Shown: piece after piece, positions 1 through 54,999 of the stretch
Position numbering within the stretch: the stretch's first letter is position 1
Layout of the letters: each line of letters opens with the position of its first letter
Origin: Leuctra nigra
Taxonomy: Eukaryota > Arthropoda > Insecta > Plecoptera > Leuctridae
Direction of reading: 5' to 3'
NCBI GenBank assembly: GCA_934045905.1
Contig: OW203763.1
Location: 38,329,017-38,393,016 of the forward strand
DNA length: 64,000 nt
The notes under the pieces: model-generated
What the model was told of the DNA's origin: nothing
Seen by the model: only the letters and a program-made list of their open reading frames with translations
The model's database searches: none
Translations under genes and position numbers: made by a program

Positions 1-667
1 CAACAATATTAGGATTCACGTTCACATGCGAGGGCAATTGCCCCCCTCCCCCCCCCCCCCCCCCTCCTCATCGGTCTCCCAGGACTCTCTCAAAGTCAGA
101 ACAAAAGTACGGAAATTCCAGTAAAAATTAACTTCAGTAGGGTTTGTTTTTTTCTTTTTTCCAGGAAAATTAAACTTTTTCTCTAATTTTTTGGGCTCTT
201 TTTGAATGATTTTACTCTACATATTTTTGTTTAAATAAAACCTGGAAATTATACGATTTAATTAGAAGAACCCTTTTTTGGGGCATTTTATTCCGTAGAA
301 CACAGCTAAAGTGGACATATGTCCAAAACACACCAAATGCTTTGACTTGAGTTAAAATGTACAAAAGAGGTAGCCTTTCCAGCCCCCCCCCCCCCCCCCC
401 CATTGATCTGTAACATTTTGTCTAACCTGCCTAAACGAATGAAAGTATAGTAAACTAATATTAAATTAAGTCACTCTTTATGTTGAAATTAATATTGAAT
501 ACTTGGTGCAATATGGCCATATTTGACATAATTTACCCACAGCTATCATAATCACTTGACAAACATTTCTCTCCATTATAGGTGAAAAGTAAAATCCAGA
601 ACGAACTTCACCTTACAACCTTAACTTCACATTAACTTTAATAGTAGACAAGTACAAAATCACGTTA

Positions 668-1037
668 GGGGCCATGCATAAAGGACGTAACGTTGGGGGG
701 GGGGGGGGGTCACCAGTATCGGACACAGTGTGACAGGGGGGAGGGGAGGGTCTGGATCCAGTAGGATGTCACGTTTTGATATAGACATTATCAAGCATTA
801 TAAATTTCAGTTGATATATTGAGACCTGAAATTTCGCTACAAAAGATAAATTCTGATACATTTCACAGTCAGAAAAATTAATGGTGGGTAGAGATAGTCT
901 CTTGTGACATCCTTTTAAGGGGGGGGGGGGGGGTCTCAAAAAGTGTGACACAACGTGACATTGGGGAGAGGGGGGAGGGGGATGTCAAAATAGCCCAATT
1001 ATTAGCGTGAAGTCCTTTATGCTGTATGCACATCCCC
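668..1037. mobile_element. TIR element with poly-G runs, possible TTAA target site
   Basis: Left end GGGGCCATGCATAAAGGAC and right end GTCCTTTATGCTGTATGCAC are inverted matches with a few mismatches. Right flank is TTAA (1038-1041), left flank TTAG (665-668), one base from a TTAA duplication. No ORF. Two G-runs (695-709, 919-933) lie inside. Confidence 0.6.
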
Positions 1038-1792
1038 TTAATTACATATTATAATATCATAATGTTTTAATCGAAATCCTGAACACACAAAGCGGGGTGC
1101 CACAGGTAGTTTTGGCAATGTATTCTTTAAGAGTATTGAACACTTGGAATCAAACAAGGTGATTATCACCCAAACAGTAATTATTCTTTCTTGGAAAGAA
1201 TTGTGCAAATCTTTTACTTCAAGATTAGGTAATCTTCTGCCATGGCCGCACTTAGTACTTAATTAGATATTATTATAGCAACAAATGTAAACAGGCGTCA
1301 GTGAAAATGTCAGTTCATTCATTGTTCGCAATATTAGAATTTCTTGTTATCATCGCAAGACATTGATTCATCTTTTGATGATTGATGTTGAGATTATGAT
1401 ACAATTTTAAATGACCTTGACTCTACTGCGTGCACCGCTCTGTGTAACCCGTTGATAGGCGAGTAATTTCGAGTAATTAATTAGGTGGCATGCTGTGTAT
1501 GTAGGTAACATACGTTCATAACGTTGTGGCAACTTACTGAGTTGCTGATCTATACATTTTGGAGTGAACACAAAACCCAAAAAGTAATTTGCATGTGTTC
1601 AAGGTGCCATTTATACGTTATCGAAAAATCGGTTCTCACAACTATTTCAATCTCATTTAGTTCTTTACCTACCGATTTCACATAAAAGTTGTGAAATATG
1701 ATAATGTTGGTCTCAATGACAATGCTTAATTAATTTCAGCTTTATCGAAGAAACGATTCATTTTCACTCAGAGAACTACATATTCTGAATCT

Positions 1793-1919
1793 GGGGTGGG
1801 ATTACATAAAATGATAACTTTCTTGTCACGGTGACAAGCTTCTCACTCAATGCTATTCAGGGCCTTCTAGGGACTTGTCACCGTGACAAGGAAGTTATCA
1901 TTTTATGTGATCGCACCCC
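1793..1919. mobile_element. Palindromic MITE
   Basis: About 127 bp. The arms, starting GGGGTGGGATTACATAAAAT, are inverted nearly completely, with an inner TTGTCACGGTGACAAG palindrome in each arm. The central spacer is about 35 bp. No clear target duplication. Confidence 0.7.
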
Positions 1920-2269
1920 TGGTCTCCTCTAATATGACCATTGGAAATAAATACAGTATCCTGGTATGTTCGGTGTACCTGAACGGTGTCAACTGTCAAT
2001 ATAAATCGGAGGTAAGGCTTTAAAATACTCCCCTGATACGAATGAATACCTAAACACCTAAGTTCCTCACAATTACGTATTATTATCAATGTTTGACGAA
2101 ACGATAACATTTCGAGAAAAAACATTACTGTTTAGTCGCCAAACATATCTAGAAACGTTCGTTTCCAGGTTCCAACGAACATCCAGTTGAAACCAGTTCG
2201 TGATTTAACTGCAACAATCCTCGCCGAATAAGATGATACGAATTGAATGTTGAGTGATTGATGACTTAC

Positions 2270-35842
<33,573 letters not shown>

Positions 35843-36090
35843 GTTGACTGAAACGTTCTCCCCGTCTCACCGGTTGGAACCACTCTCAACGACTACCACC
35901 AAGCTTCAATCACTGCGTTGATCATCTTCATTAACTAGTCAGTGGAACCACAGCCACACAACACTGGAGCAGGAGGAGAACTGTTGTCGCTCTCGCTCAG
36001 CCAACTTACACCACACCTTATTATCTGCGTGGAAACTCTAATAGGTGTGGAAACTAGGTAGCCTTCACACTTCCTTCTTATAGTACAGAA
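35843..36090 (-). promoter_or_regulatory. Putative EAAT 5' untranslated region and promoter
   Basis: The stretch immediately upstream of the EAAT start codon is less AT-rich than its surroundings and free of recognisable repeats. On the minus strand a CTATAAG sequence lies near 36077-36083, about 235 bp before the ATG. This is only a plausible core promoter; no transcript start can be seen from sequence. Confidence 0.25.
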
Positions 36091-36628
36091 GTTTTTTCCC
36101 CCTTGGGTGATTAAGAGAGGGTAATGAGATCTATCAAATTCGAATTACGTTACCGACATTTTTTCATCCACGTCGATTTAGACCCCGAAGTTTCGTAATC
36201 ATTTTATTCGGATCAATTAAATAAGAAGACTAAAAAATGAACTTGTTTAGTGTAATTGGCTGATTTTAATCGAAATCACGTTTTGGGGAAGGAACCGGTT
36301 TTAGCATGCGAGCAGATAGTAGACATAGATAGATGATAAAACTAAATCGAGATGAGAATATTGAATATAAAAATCTAATTTCAATTGCAAAAGTTGAACT
36401 TGTTGATGAAGCGAATAAAATGTGAATGAGGGGGATTACATTAGTCTATCTGGACTCGTGGTGCAGGCCATTGGTTATGCAGGAGAAAATAAAAATAGAC
36501 AATCGTAGTCAATCTCAGATGCGTAAACGCGTTTGATAAAATACCACTGAAAGTAAGGACGTGTGATATAGCGTAACAATTTAAATACAAATATAAGTAC
36601 GCACTGGATTTTGAAATGAAAGTTATAA

Positions 36629-36870
36629 AGCTGGGTTCCCATACTTCGCTTTCGCAAAAAGGCTACCTTTAACAAAATAAATCGTCGATGTTTACATTGG
36701 CATGTTCGCTTGTTTCGGTTTCGGTTTCGTCAAAGTTAAAATTGGCTCAACTTTAACGAAACCGAAACACGCGAACATGCGAATGTAAACATGGACGATT
36801 TCCTTTGTTAAAAGGTATAGCCATTTTGCGAAAGCGAACCGAAAACGAAGCAAATTATGGGAACCCAGCT
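36629..36870. mobile_element. Long palindromic MITE
   Basis: 242 bp almost entirely self-complementary: AGCTGGGTTCCCATACTTCG opposite its inverse with few mismatches, and a central loop around AAAGTTAAAATTGGCTCAAC. No clear target duplication. Lies about 800 bp upstream of the EAAT start codon. Confidence 0.85.
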
Positions 36871-36902
36871 TCAATTAGTGTTGTTCTTTTTATATTTGTA
36901 CC

Positions 36903-37180
36903 CAGGCGCGTAGGAACTACTAATCATCTTGCGGGGGGTCTGGGGGGGGGGGGGGGGGGGGGGGGGTGAAAGCCCCCAGTTTTAGCCCCGAATTCCGTTA
37001 TTTTAGAATTGAAACAATTTAAATATGATTTTGGAGTGTTTTGAACTGCTCATGGAGTGCAATATTGTTGGCCCAGCAAGGCGTTTTTTTAATTCAAACA
37101 ATTTACTTGTGATTCTGGGATGCTCTTAATTTTGTATGAATAGGTGGTCAGACTACTCGAGTGGACTTCCTACGCGCCTG
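36903..37180. mobile_element. hAT-type MITE, 8-bp TSD TTTGTACC
   Basis: 278 bp; ends CAGGCGCGTAGGAACT and ACTTCCTACGCGCCTG. TTTGTACC duplicated at 36895-36902 and 37181-37188. 25-bp G-run (36942-36966). Related to the copy at 59124-59317. Confidence 0.93.
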
Positions 37181-37189
37181 TTTGTACCG

Positions 37190-39167
37190 ACATTGAATTG
37201 CACGTCATTTTGAGATTGAAAGTGTGCTATTTTGAATGTACCGACTAATGAGTTACCTACCTGTCTTTAGTTTTGTAAGCAAACTGGCTTACGTAAGCTA
37301 ATAATAAATAAATTCAAAACATAAACAAGGGATGGTCTTCCATAATCTTGGCACACACACATCAGTAGGTTGTGATAATATCTGCATATTAGTAGAATAT
37401 GATGTCATTCTAACAGATTCATTGTGCAGACAACTTATTTATAGGTAGAATATTGTAAAACAGGACGTGATCGGTTTACGATACTAAGATCAATCAGGAA
37501 AAAATGCTGAAATGTAGAGTTATTCGATGGTTAAACCGTCGTATATCTCGGGTGTCCAACTTCATTTAAGAAAGGCATTCAAATAATAGAAGAACGAATG
37601 ACCCACTACATGGCTTTTATTTAACTTGCACGCTATTCATGGTAAAACCTTATTTTATACTAAACCACACCATTTTTTTTTAACAAGAATTATATAGCTC
37701 ACTATGTTTTAATTTGAGCAGATCTGTCAATAAGCCATCACATGCCATTGACAAGGTCGGACAAGTTCACAAAACAATGCGATGAAACAAATGTTCTATT
37801 AAATACGTAACAAAGTAAAATGTGCGATTATTCAATACTTCGAAGTAGAGTGACGAAATTTGAAGTAAAAATTTACAGTCAATGTGATATGCCCACTACA
37901 AAGTATCAAAATTAATACTGCGTTTAAAATAATGGGCGAGTGAAAAACTAATCTTCGCGTTTATTAATAATCTCATAGACATTGTTGGCGAGGTCAATGT
38001 GTATCCTGAGGCCCTATTCTGTAACCTCTCCGAAATTAATTCCAACAATTTTAATTTGATTGACTTCTACATAAAACGAAAGTGAAATATTTCAAATAAA
38101 TCAACAAAGTATATATGTTTTGCAAGACATCCCGACATCTAAATACACATTGCATATTAAAGATATTAACATATTTAAGATATTAAAAAGATATTAACAA
38201 CTGATGTAAACATTTTTCAAATGTAAGCAAAACAGAAATTCGAAAAATCAATATTCGCACATTCATATTAACAGAGTATCATTTGAATCGAGAAACAGTA
38301 AAATCAGGAACAATTTCCCTCACACACAGAGATTATTGAGATAATTCAAAATGCGCATGATCATAATAATATGTTGTCAAGTATCAGAGCAGATGAAAAA
38401 ATCTCACTATTTTCTCTTCTGATCATTCTATACCAGGATCCGTTTGTCTCCTTCCTTACATAATGATTCTGTGATGACCAGTTGGATGGGTTGCAATCAT
38501 AGCCAAGGCAAGTGGGAACTGCACTCTTGTAGGCCCCCTTGCACACTTGCACAATTTCCTGTGTTATTTGTTGACAGAATTAGAGAAATGTTCTAGTAAT
38601 GGTATTTATCACATCATTTAACTAAGTACCAAAACAGACGTATTCACTATGAAATTAACAGATACTTTGCAATCTCTTTACATAAAATTGTGAATGTTTT
38701 ATTAGATAATTCATTTCGTAAAAAGTTTAATTATCATTATCTTGTTTTCTAAATATCTTGAAGTAAGAAGCTAATGGTTTATTCTACAAACAAAATTGAC
38801 AATACAAACAAATTTCCTGTATATCGATAAAAAATAATAATGTAAAATGTAACATTGTCAACGATTCTTTTAGGCACTGCATCTCGTTTCAATAAAACCA
38901 GAACTTTTATTTGTAGAACTATTCCAAAAAGTAGGTTTGTATTAAACTAGACAAAATACAAGCAATGAGTCATATACAAAGTGATGTGCTACCTCGCTAG
39001 AGCCTGTACCTATTAATGAGTTCTCTATAATTCAAATAAATGTACAGCATGCCAGTAGTCTTTTGTATGCACCTAGTATTTTTACATATACTTTACATCC
39101 AATTTTAAGGCATTTTCATTTTAAAATGACAAGTACCACTTAAATTGGTATACTAAAAGTTGACTTG
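37190..39167. other. Intergenic, nothing recognised
   Basis: AT-rich DNA between the EAAT promoter side and the next element; no gene or repeat that I can support. Confidence 0.5.
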
Positions 39168-39175
39168 ATCTAGAA

Positions 39176-41102
39176 CACGGTGGAGTACAGAGAGGTGGGA
39201 TCACAGTGCTATACCGCCCAAGCTAAGTCGGTGGATGCTTGTTGTAGCGATTTCTCTCGACAGCAGGCGGCAGAGCGCCCTAGCGGAAAACTCATGAACG
39301 TCGGCGTACTGCCGGCGCAACGCAGGTCTCTTTCACGACGCGAGCGAGATGACAATTTCATTTCGTATTTTAATATTAAAATGATGTGCTGACGGTTTAC
39401 TAATAAAGTCTATTATAGGAGTTTACGCCAGAAGGGTCATTCAAGATCTAAATTTATATGCAGAATATATATTGTCTGTGACCTGTGTCACAGCATTCGT
39501 GTAATTCATTGCATTTTATTTTATCAATGTCTCAAACCGATGATCATATGAATCGATTTAACAAATACTTACATCGTTAATATTATCATTATTTTCAATA
39601 TTTCAATATAAAAATAATTACGTAAGTTGCGATGGCCGAAATAGACCTAGAATTAAGTATTTTGTATTATCTTCCAGACGCACTTCAAATCAAATATTGA
39701 GGTGCGTGAAACAATAAAGAAAAAATTTCATTTTAAAAACGAAACCTGAGTAAGAATAAAAATCGGAAGTACTTCTTACAATATTACGAGTAAATAAAAT
39801 CTAAAATTTCAGCACTGAAGAATAGTGATATCAAAAAATGGGCCAAGACAACACCGTATTTAAAAAATCAAAAAACACTTGGGACATCGTGCATTAAATA
39901 GTATAGAAGCACAGGCCAGAAATCTCTCAAAAACACTAAAAATCAATTCTCCATGTATTTTTTAATTTTTAAAATATTGTGTTAGACACATTATTTTTAT
40001 ATCACGACTTTTCTGTGCTGATTTTTGATTACCATAATTTTTTTAGTTGACGAGACTTGCATGGTTTGACGCACGGAGTGCTTTTATGGGGATATCACAA
40101 TTTTTTAGTTTACGTACACAACTTGTAACACATATCGGAGCAACGATGACTACTTAATTCCATAGGTCCGGCTGTTTTCGAAATATGGTTTTAACAATGG
40201 TTCCTAAAAGCACTGACACCTTGAAGTATAACTGCTAATATTTCAAGCCAAAAAATTTAAAATAAAAAAATAGTAAAACAATTTAAATTATTACAACAAA
40301 TTATAACATTCTGAGCCCAGAATTCTATGAAGACACTATTAATGACATCTTCGACACTATGCAATTCTCTTTTCCTTGTGAGGATCATAAAGAGGTGATG
40401 GTCTCCAAGGTGCTTCATTATTATATATCTCTAAGGATGAGGCAACATTGCAAGCAGGTTTCGATCTCACTTGAAAAATCTAATCAGGAAAAAAGGAAAT
40501 ATCAAAATTAACTTTTTCATAAAAATGGTTTTATTAAAGTCAATTGTTTTAATTTACCTAGGGTTTTTATTTATCATTTTATTATCGCATTACTTTTTTT
40601 TATTAATACTCTGTACCTTCCACATTATAGTGTTTTTAATGACGTGATAATAGTACTTAGTCATATTTTCTGTTTTCTGTGTTCTGTTTTTTTTTTGTTT
40701 ACAAATTCTAGCCGGTAAGAATTTATTGCTACAGTAAATAATATCTTTATCGTGTTTTTTTTTACCATTTCAACTATCCTATAGGTATTAGGCGTAATTA
40801 TTAAAATGTTAAGTTACAACCTTCTACCATTTTTTTTATCGATGACCGAATAATTGTCAAGTTTGCAATTAAAAACGTTCAAAGCTCACGGATGTAACAA
40901 ACGTCCATTATGGAATAAATACAATGATATAAGAACGAGAGCGTCTGAAGACAGCTTGTTTTAGTTGTGTTTGTATCAGTGGTTTGAATGCGCGCGCGCT
41001 AGTTACCGCGTTGTCCGCCAGGCGCGCAGCTGGTTGCTTACCGCTATGATAAGCAACCAGCTCTCAGCGCTTGGTGAATTCACCTCTTTGTACTCCACCG
41101 TG
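39176..41102. mobile_element. 1.9-kb TIR transposon, 8-bp TSD ATCTAGAA
   Basis: Ends CACGGTGGAGTACAGAGAGG and CCTCTTTGTACTCCACCGTG are inverted; ATCTAGAA is duplicated at 39168-39175 and 41103-41110. Subterminal GC-rich blocks; near the right end a further palindrome, CTGGTTGCTTA / TAAGCAACCAG (about 41030-41061). The AT-rich interior has no transposase frame. Eight-bp duplications fit hAT or P superfamilies; the CACGG terminus does not settle which. Confidence 0.9.
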
Positions 41103-41914
41103 ATCTAGAATCATATAGGCATTTTTTTCCCTTTATGAGGAAAAGGGACAAACGCCACGCATTAAACTTGCTTTTATATAATTTTCCCTTTACGTTATTG
41201 AATATTTGGTATGTATCACTTTCATACGCATAATGTCAACTCACTTATCCAATTTATCCCAGTTTGTGGCATAACAAATTTTAGTTGAATTATGCATAAG
41301 AAAATATGAGTAAATTTGGCAAAAATTAAATAATGTGACAACAAAATACAGTCGCGTGCATCCCGTTTTCACTCGTTACACATCGTTTTAGGCCAAATAC
41401 ATTTGAGTAGAGTAAGATAGTGTTACGTTACGTGATATAGTAATGATTACCTTCAGTCGCTGTATGTCCAAGTAATTCATACTTTTGCCAAAGATTAAAC
41501 AACATGACATACTGGACATTACAAAAATGTTTGAAACTATTTGGATAAACAGCGGTTTTACGGCAATTTACTTTAATCTCAACATCTTAACCCTATCTTC
41601 CCCGGTCTGTGCCACAGCACTAAACTATTTTATCTTAAATAAAAAAAACTATACGTACATACATAATTTATACAATACAATGTTAAAAATGGATCATTGA
41701 TAATCTTACACCTTGGATATTGACAATTTATGTGTACACTAATGGAAAGTGTAAGTAAATGACAGTAACATGGCTGTTCAGAATGAATTTCGAGAATGAT
41801 CAAAATATCAAAAATGAATTAGTTAACAAACAAATCTTCGAAGTTCTGTCTAGGCGGAGTCTACTGGCCTGTGAAGCCAGGAAAAGTAAATTAGGTACGT
41901 ATGTACCTAATAAT

Positions 41915-42409
41915 TAGGGGTGTTCACGATTACGATTTAATCGAATCGATTAATCGATTATGACATTGAAAACGATTAATCGATATTAGGAAAAATAATC
42001 GAATTATCATTTTGAATTTGCTGCCTTGAAAATGGTTGTACTTTACAACATGGCTGGCTTCATTCTGTCAACATTTTTCTTTGTGTGCGTAATATTTTAG
42101 TGGTTAATTCATGTTTGTGTGTATTTTCCCAAGTTTCAGTGTGTATTTCTCATTCGCATTACCAAGTGATGATTGAATGATGAATGAATTACGGCACATT
42201 ACAGCGTCTTTGAAGTAAAAATTAATGACTTTCTGGACACATTTCATTGTTGAGGTTAATATTGCTGTAAAAGATGATACGATGACCTTCCTGAACATGA
42301 TGACATATAGTTATATATCAAAACGATTTAATTCGATTATTTAATCGATTTAAATTACGAAAATCGAATTATTAATCGATTTAAATAAAATAATCGTTGA
42401 ACACCCCTA
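41915..42409. mobile_element. hAT-type MITE, 8-bp TSD CTAATAAT
   Basis: 495 bp; ends TAGGGGTGTTCACGATTA and TAATCGTTGAACACCCCTA. CTAATAAT duplicated at 41907-41914 and 42410-42417. Both subterminal regions consist of overlapping AATCGATT motifs, likely transposase-binding repeats. Confidence 0.93.
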
Positions 42410-42784
42410 CTAATAATAATGAAATACAAAATTATTAAATTTTCACATCATCTCAACTATTTACCTACTACAATTAGAAAATAGTAGATAAATAGCACCT
42501 TTATAAATTCCACTATATCTGGCTCAGAATGAGTTCTTGCCAAGGCCGTTCGTAAGCAGTTACGCATCCTGTGCCAGCATAATAAATTGGCAAAGCCAAC
42601 GAAAGAAACGATCGGAGAAGTAGTACGGGAAATATTTTGTATTTCTCAACTGCATTTAAACAATCTTTGAGCACCATGATGTATCGATTGGATTAAAATA
42701 ATAAGCATTATAACTTTTAAATAGAGGACTATAAAACTGTAGATTATTTGCAAAAACAACCTGGTATGTCACTATATCTCTAAA

Positions 42785-43048
42785 TAATATCTATATCTCA
42801 AAGGTAGAAGGCCAGAAGTCCTTTTCCTCAATTTTGTGTTGCACTTTTGGAATGATGTAATCAAGTTCTATCAATTGCTAATTGACTGATGTCAACGAAT
42901 ACAGTTACATTAAGTATTCTCTTACACAATGACTTATGTCACCGTTACAAATATTATTGGATGAATGTAGAATTACTGGTTTTACAGCTCACCTCAAGAA
43001 TCACTTATGGACTTCTGACCTTCTATCTCTGAGGTACAGATATATTAT
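42785..43048. mobile_element. MITE family C, copy 2
   Basis: Same interior as 2773-3009 (TCAACGAATACAGTTA, AAGTATTCTCTTACACAATG) and TIR with CTGTACCTCAGAGATAGAAG read from the right end. Confidence 0.7.
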
Positions 43049-43099
43049 TATAGTAACTTTTCAATCAAGTTTTCATGTTACCTACTATAATATCAATAT

Positions 43100-43240
43100 T
43101 TGACATCTCCGTGTCCTGTGCGGGGGCAGAGGTTACGAACCCCTGAGACCGACCTTGGTTGTTGCCCCCGTAACCTAGCAGCTAGCACGTAACACAAACC
43201 AGTCAATCCACGCTAGGCCGGCACGTATATTACATCACAC
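43100..43240 (-). mobile_element. Possible second SINE family or tRNA-like relic
   Basis: GC-rich island. On the minus strand it holds CTAGCTGCTAGGTTACGGGG and GGGGTTCGTAACCTC, loosely resembling A and B boxes of a tRNA promoter. Only one copy here, so weak. Confidence 0.25.
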
Positions 43241-45929
43241 CCTCCGCATACATCTGATCAATAGGTTCATAGCCTGGCACTATAGTAACATCAGATGCAA
43301 TGGCAATATCTCCCATCTTACAAACATATTTGTTAAAAAAGCACTACACATAAGACAGAAATTAAAGTTGCGATACGCAAACGAAAACAATTTGTTGAAA
43401 TAATATTAGTAAAGCGTAAAATGTTAATTATAAACAGTATAAGATAATTGGTGGCATTTACGAGAAATCTGTTAAAGTGAAACAGATTTCATAATATGTA
43501 GATTATATGATGACTTATCTAGTTCATTGCGTTCATTTAGTCACCTATACAAATCGCATTTGGTAAACTTTGTCGAGTCAAAAACCATTATGTGTGTTTG
43601 TTTAGTTCAAATACCTATCTCCACCTTTTACATAAAGTTGCAGTAAAAGACATACCTACACATTGCTCATCACAAATTATTTTTTGGGTATAAAACATTA
43701 GCTTTGAAAGTGTCATACTCTTATCAGATGGAACAAGAGGCTTAGTTGGGCCATGGGTAATGTGGTCATTTTAAACTGACAAAAGTAAGCAAAATCATTA
43801 CATAACATAAAAAAATATTATTTTAGTGTAAATATATTTGCCTGTAACAAATTTTGTACAACCTAATGCCTATGTTAACGTTATAAAGCAAGACGTGTTT
43901 CAATTTTGTAAAAAGTGGAGTAAACTTATCTACCTTTCACTTTCAGGACAAAACACTTCGTTCATTGTTCATTATTTTTGCAAATATTATTTATTAATAG
44001 CATATTGCTGCTGGCTCAAATATTTTGTAGTTGAGTGACATACTTTGCAATACACAAAAATGTCCAAGCCACGAGCAATTTTTGAAAAATTTGCATATCC
44101 CATTTGATAGATCTCTACCTGAAAAGCAATATTGCAGATATATTATACGTATTGACAGTGGTGCATGAAACTTGAATGAAGCGCAGTGAATTTCCATAGG
44201 ACTGACACCTTAATCGCATTGATCTCAATACTATGTAGGATCACAAATAATATAGGTATGCCTCAACTATTCATTCAAGTAATTCATCAAGATGTCAAGA
44301 TATATTGATTTATCAATCAACATTGCTAGTGAAACTTGTGGTTCACTAGTGACTGCTAAGTGACTTGGATAGTGAAATATAGGCTTCAGCAAGTTCATCA
44401 TAAAATCATCAGGAGAGATTGTGGTCAAAATACAATCTATTTGTACAGGGGGTGGACTTTGCAAGACCTTTTCAATTTAACTCCGTTTTAAGGGGCCTTT
44501 CACTTGTTTATCCGGGCCCTTTGCCGTTTTGCATCGTGGACCTCATCAGCAAAGTTCACCTCTGTAAGTTGGCAAACATGATATATTCAAATATACCCAT
44601 TTTTAACCAGCTTAAATATCTGGTTTGTGATTATTTCCTCTTTAAATTTATCTAGGCATTGTTGGTCACTACCTATTATTTTGTAAGTACCTATATTAGT
44701 TTTACTGAGTTTTAAATGACTTTTACTGCGGACAAGAGCATCTTCATTTTCGTAGTCGAAGATCCTAATTACGTTTATAGAAGTAAACATAATTTAAATG
44801 TTTGTATCCACTGGCAAATAATCTCCATATTTAAATACATGTAGGCAGATGTAAGCATTTTGAATATCACCACATATCAATCAATTCTATTCTACACATA
44901 AGTATGACTGTAGCTGTAGTTAAGGTAATGGCACAATTGTCTAACTTCCCTTCATTCAACGGACGGATCTGAATTAAAACTGACCTGAAGCCATCGTAAA
45001 ATGCCGACATGTAGCCGGACGCCCAGTGGGATTTAATAAATCTTTGGGAAGTAAATTGATCAACTATCTACTTTCTCAAACTTAATAAAATGAAATACAT
45101 TTGGTAAGCAGATAAATGTGTTAATTGGCAGTTGCCTTGGGGCCATTTTTACGGTGCCTCAACAGCTCACTAGTGCGGGCCGTTCGAGCTCGGCGAGAGT
45201 GATCAAATGTTCTGTGTGCTAGTGCCTCTCTGTAAGGATGTTTTTTCATTTTTGATATCTGATGGTATTTCATTAACCATTTTTTAATATTTTGTTTCAT
45301 TTGGTTTTGCAACAAAACAGATAAAAATATGCGCTGTTAGGATATTTTGCAGGCCAAATCCATGATTTAATTATTTAAAATGTCAATGAAAGGTTTCTTG
45401 CACGAATAATAGTCAATTACTTTATATTATTAAATTATTATTACTAGTTGTAACGAAGAAAAAAATGTATGAAGTGTCAACCCCAAGTTTGTTATTACTT
45501 ATTCCTCATTACTTTAATAGAAGCACTGGACTTTCTTTTCGGAGACACGGATCCCATCCCTATTTTGATTTTCCATTCTGACTGAAGATTATTTTCAGTC
45601 ACGGGGAAAAATATGGGATGGTTCACCACTTATTCAATATTTATTACAAAATGATCTACTCGTCAAGTCATCTTTGAACTTGATTTAAAAAAGCCATTAG
45701 GCAATGTAGAACCAACGTAAAGCATAATAATTCTGAATATGTATAAATTACTATAACAAAAATTACTATGTAGCTAAAAATTTGGCTTTTAATTTTAACT
45801 TTCCTTTCGTAGAAAATATAAAGATATTTTGTAACTCACATATTAAATAAATATCTAGCATAGCACGAGAAACTGAATACCAAAGAATGTGTACTTCTTA
45901 TCTAGTTGGCATATTTGCTTCTCAAAGAT

Positions 45930-46325
45930 CCAATGGAAGGATAAAATCCTACCTACGGGCTCCAAACTACGCTATCCAACATTAGTACTTCCGGACTATT
46001 TCACGACACAACCAGTATCATTCAAGACTGGATCTGCATACCTCCACACCACTATATCGAGGGGCCACCAAACTGGCTAATTTTACTTGAATAAACTCTA
46101 GTCAAGCACTAAACCTTACAGTCATAATTAATAGAATCTTTCAGCTTCAATGAAGATTCATATTCACAAATTAAAAGTAACTGGATTATTTGCGAGATTA
46201 ATGCTTAAAAATACAACGCAGTTAGTACAACAGTTTACCCAGATGATGACGATGCATGGCCTCTTGACGACACATTGCCCGTATTGGAATATCTCCACCC
46301 AAAGTCTATTTTACCTCCTACATAG
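45930..46325 (+). pseudogene. Decayed coding-like segment, unknown
   Basis: Two plus-strand stretches look protein-like rather than random. One (to the stop at 46094) contains QDWICIPPHHYIEGPPNWL. The other (46131-46325) contains FNEDSYSQIKSNWIICEI, one stop, then YPDDDDAWPLDDTLPVLEYL ending in TAG. Frame changes and the internal stop suggest a broken processed gene copy or transposon ORF. I do not recognise the family. Confidence 0.3.
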
Positions 46326-46452
46326 GTATACATATCCTTTTTGCAATACTTGTTATAAGAATATTTAGTTGTACTAGCATTGTTGTATTGCCATATTTAA
46401 TTTGACATCGGACAGTATGTCACTTTTGAGAAATTGTTCTATTTCATAATAA

Positions 46453-46458
46453 TTTATT
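46453..46458 (-). terminator. Candidate MK2 polyadenylation signal
   Basis: On the minus strand AATAAA occurs 186 bp past the MK2 stop codon. It is the first canonical hexamer downstream; AT-rich DNA gives many chance hits, so support is modest. Confidence 0.35.
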
Positions 46459-46643
46459 TAGGAGCTTCCTGCCGAAATGGAACTAGGTAGGTACGTACCT
46501 ACTAAGATTGATCCATAAAAAATTCGTCTCAAACGAAACAAACATCTCTATTGTAGTAACCCAGTAATAATTGCTACCATGTAGAAAACAAAGGAGAAAT
46601 GTTAACTGAAGAACTGAGCGAAAGTCACGAATCTGTTTCACGG

Positions 46644-54999
<8,356 letters not shown>

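Larger units (their letters stand above)
1..2269 (-). other. EAAT last visible intron (partial)
   Basis: No coding exon found. Holds poly-C runs at 48-64 and 383-400, a TTAA-type MITE (668-1037) and a palindromic MITE (1793-1919). The remainder is AT-rich sequence in which I see nothing. Confidence 0.6.
42420..45880. other. Intergenic region
   Basis: Holds a MITE (42785-43048), a tRNA-like GC-rich patch (43100-43240) and, near 44490-44530, a scrap resembling the element at 61.7 kb (CCGGGCCCTTTGCC). A degraded SINE-like block is near 45545-45640. Otherwise nothing seen. Confidence 0.5.
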
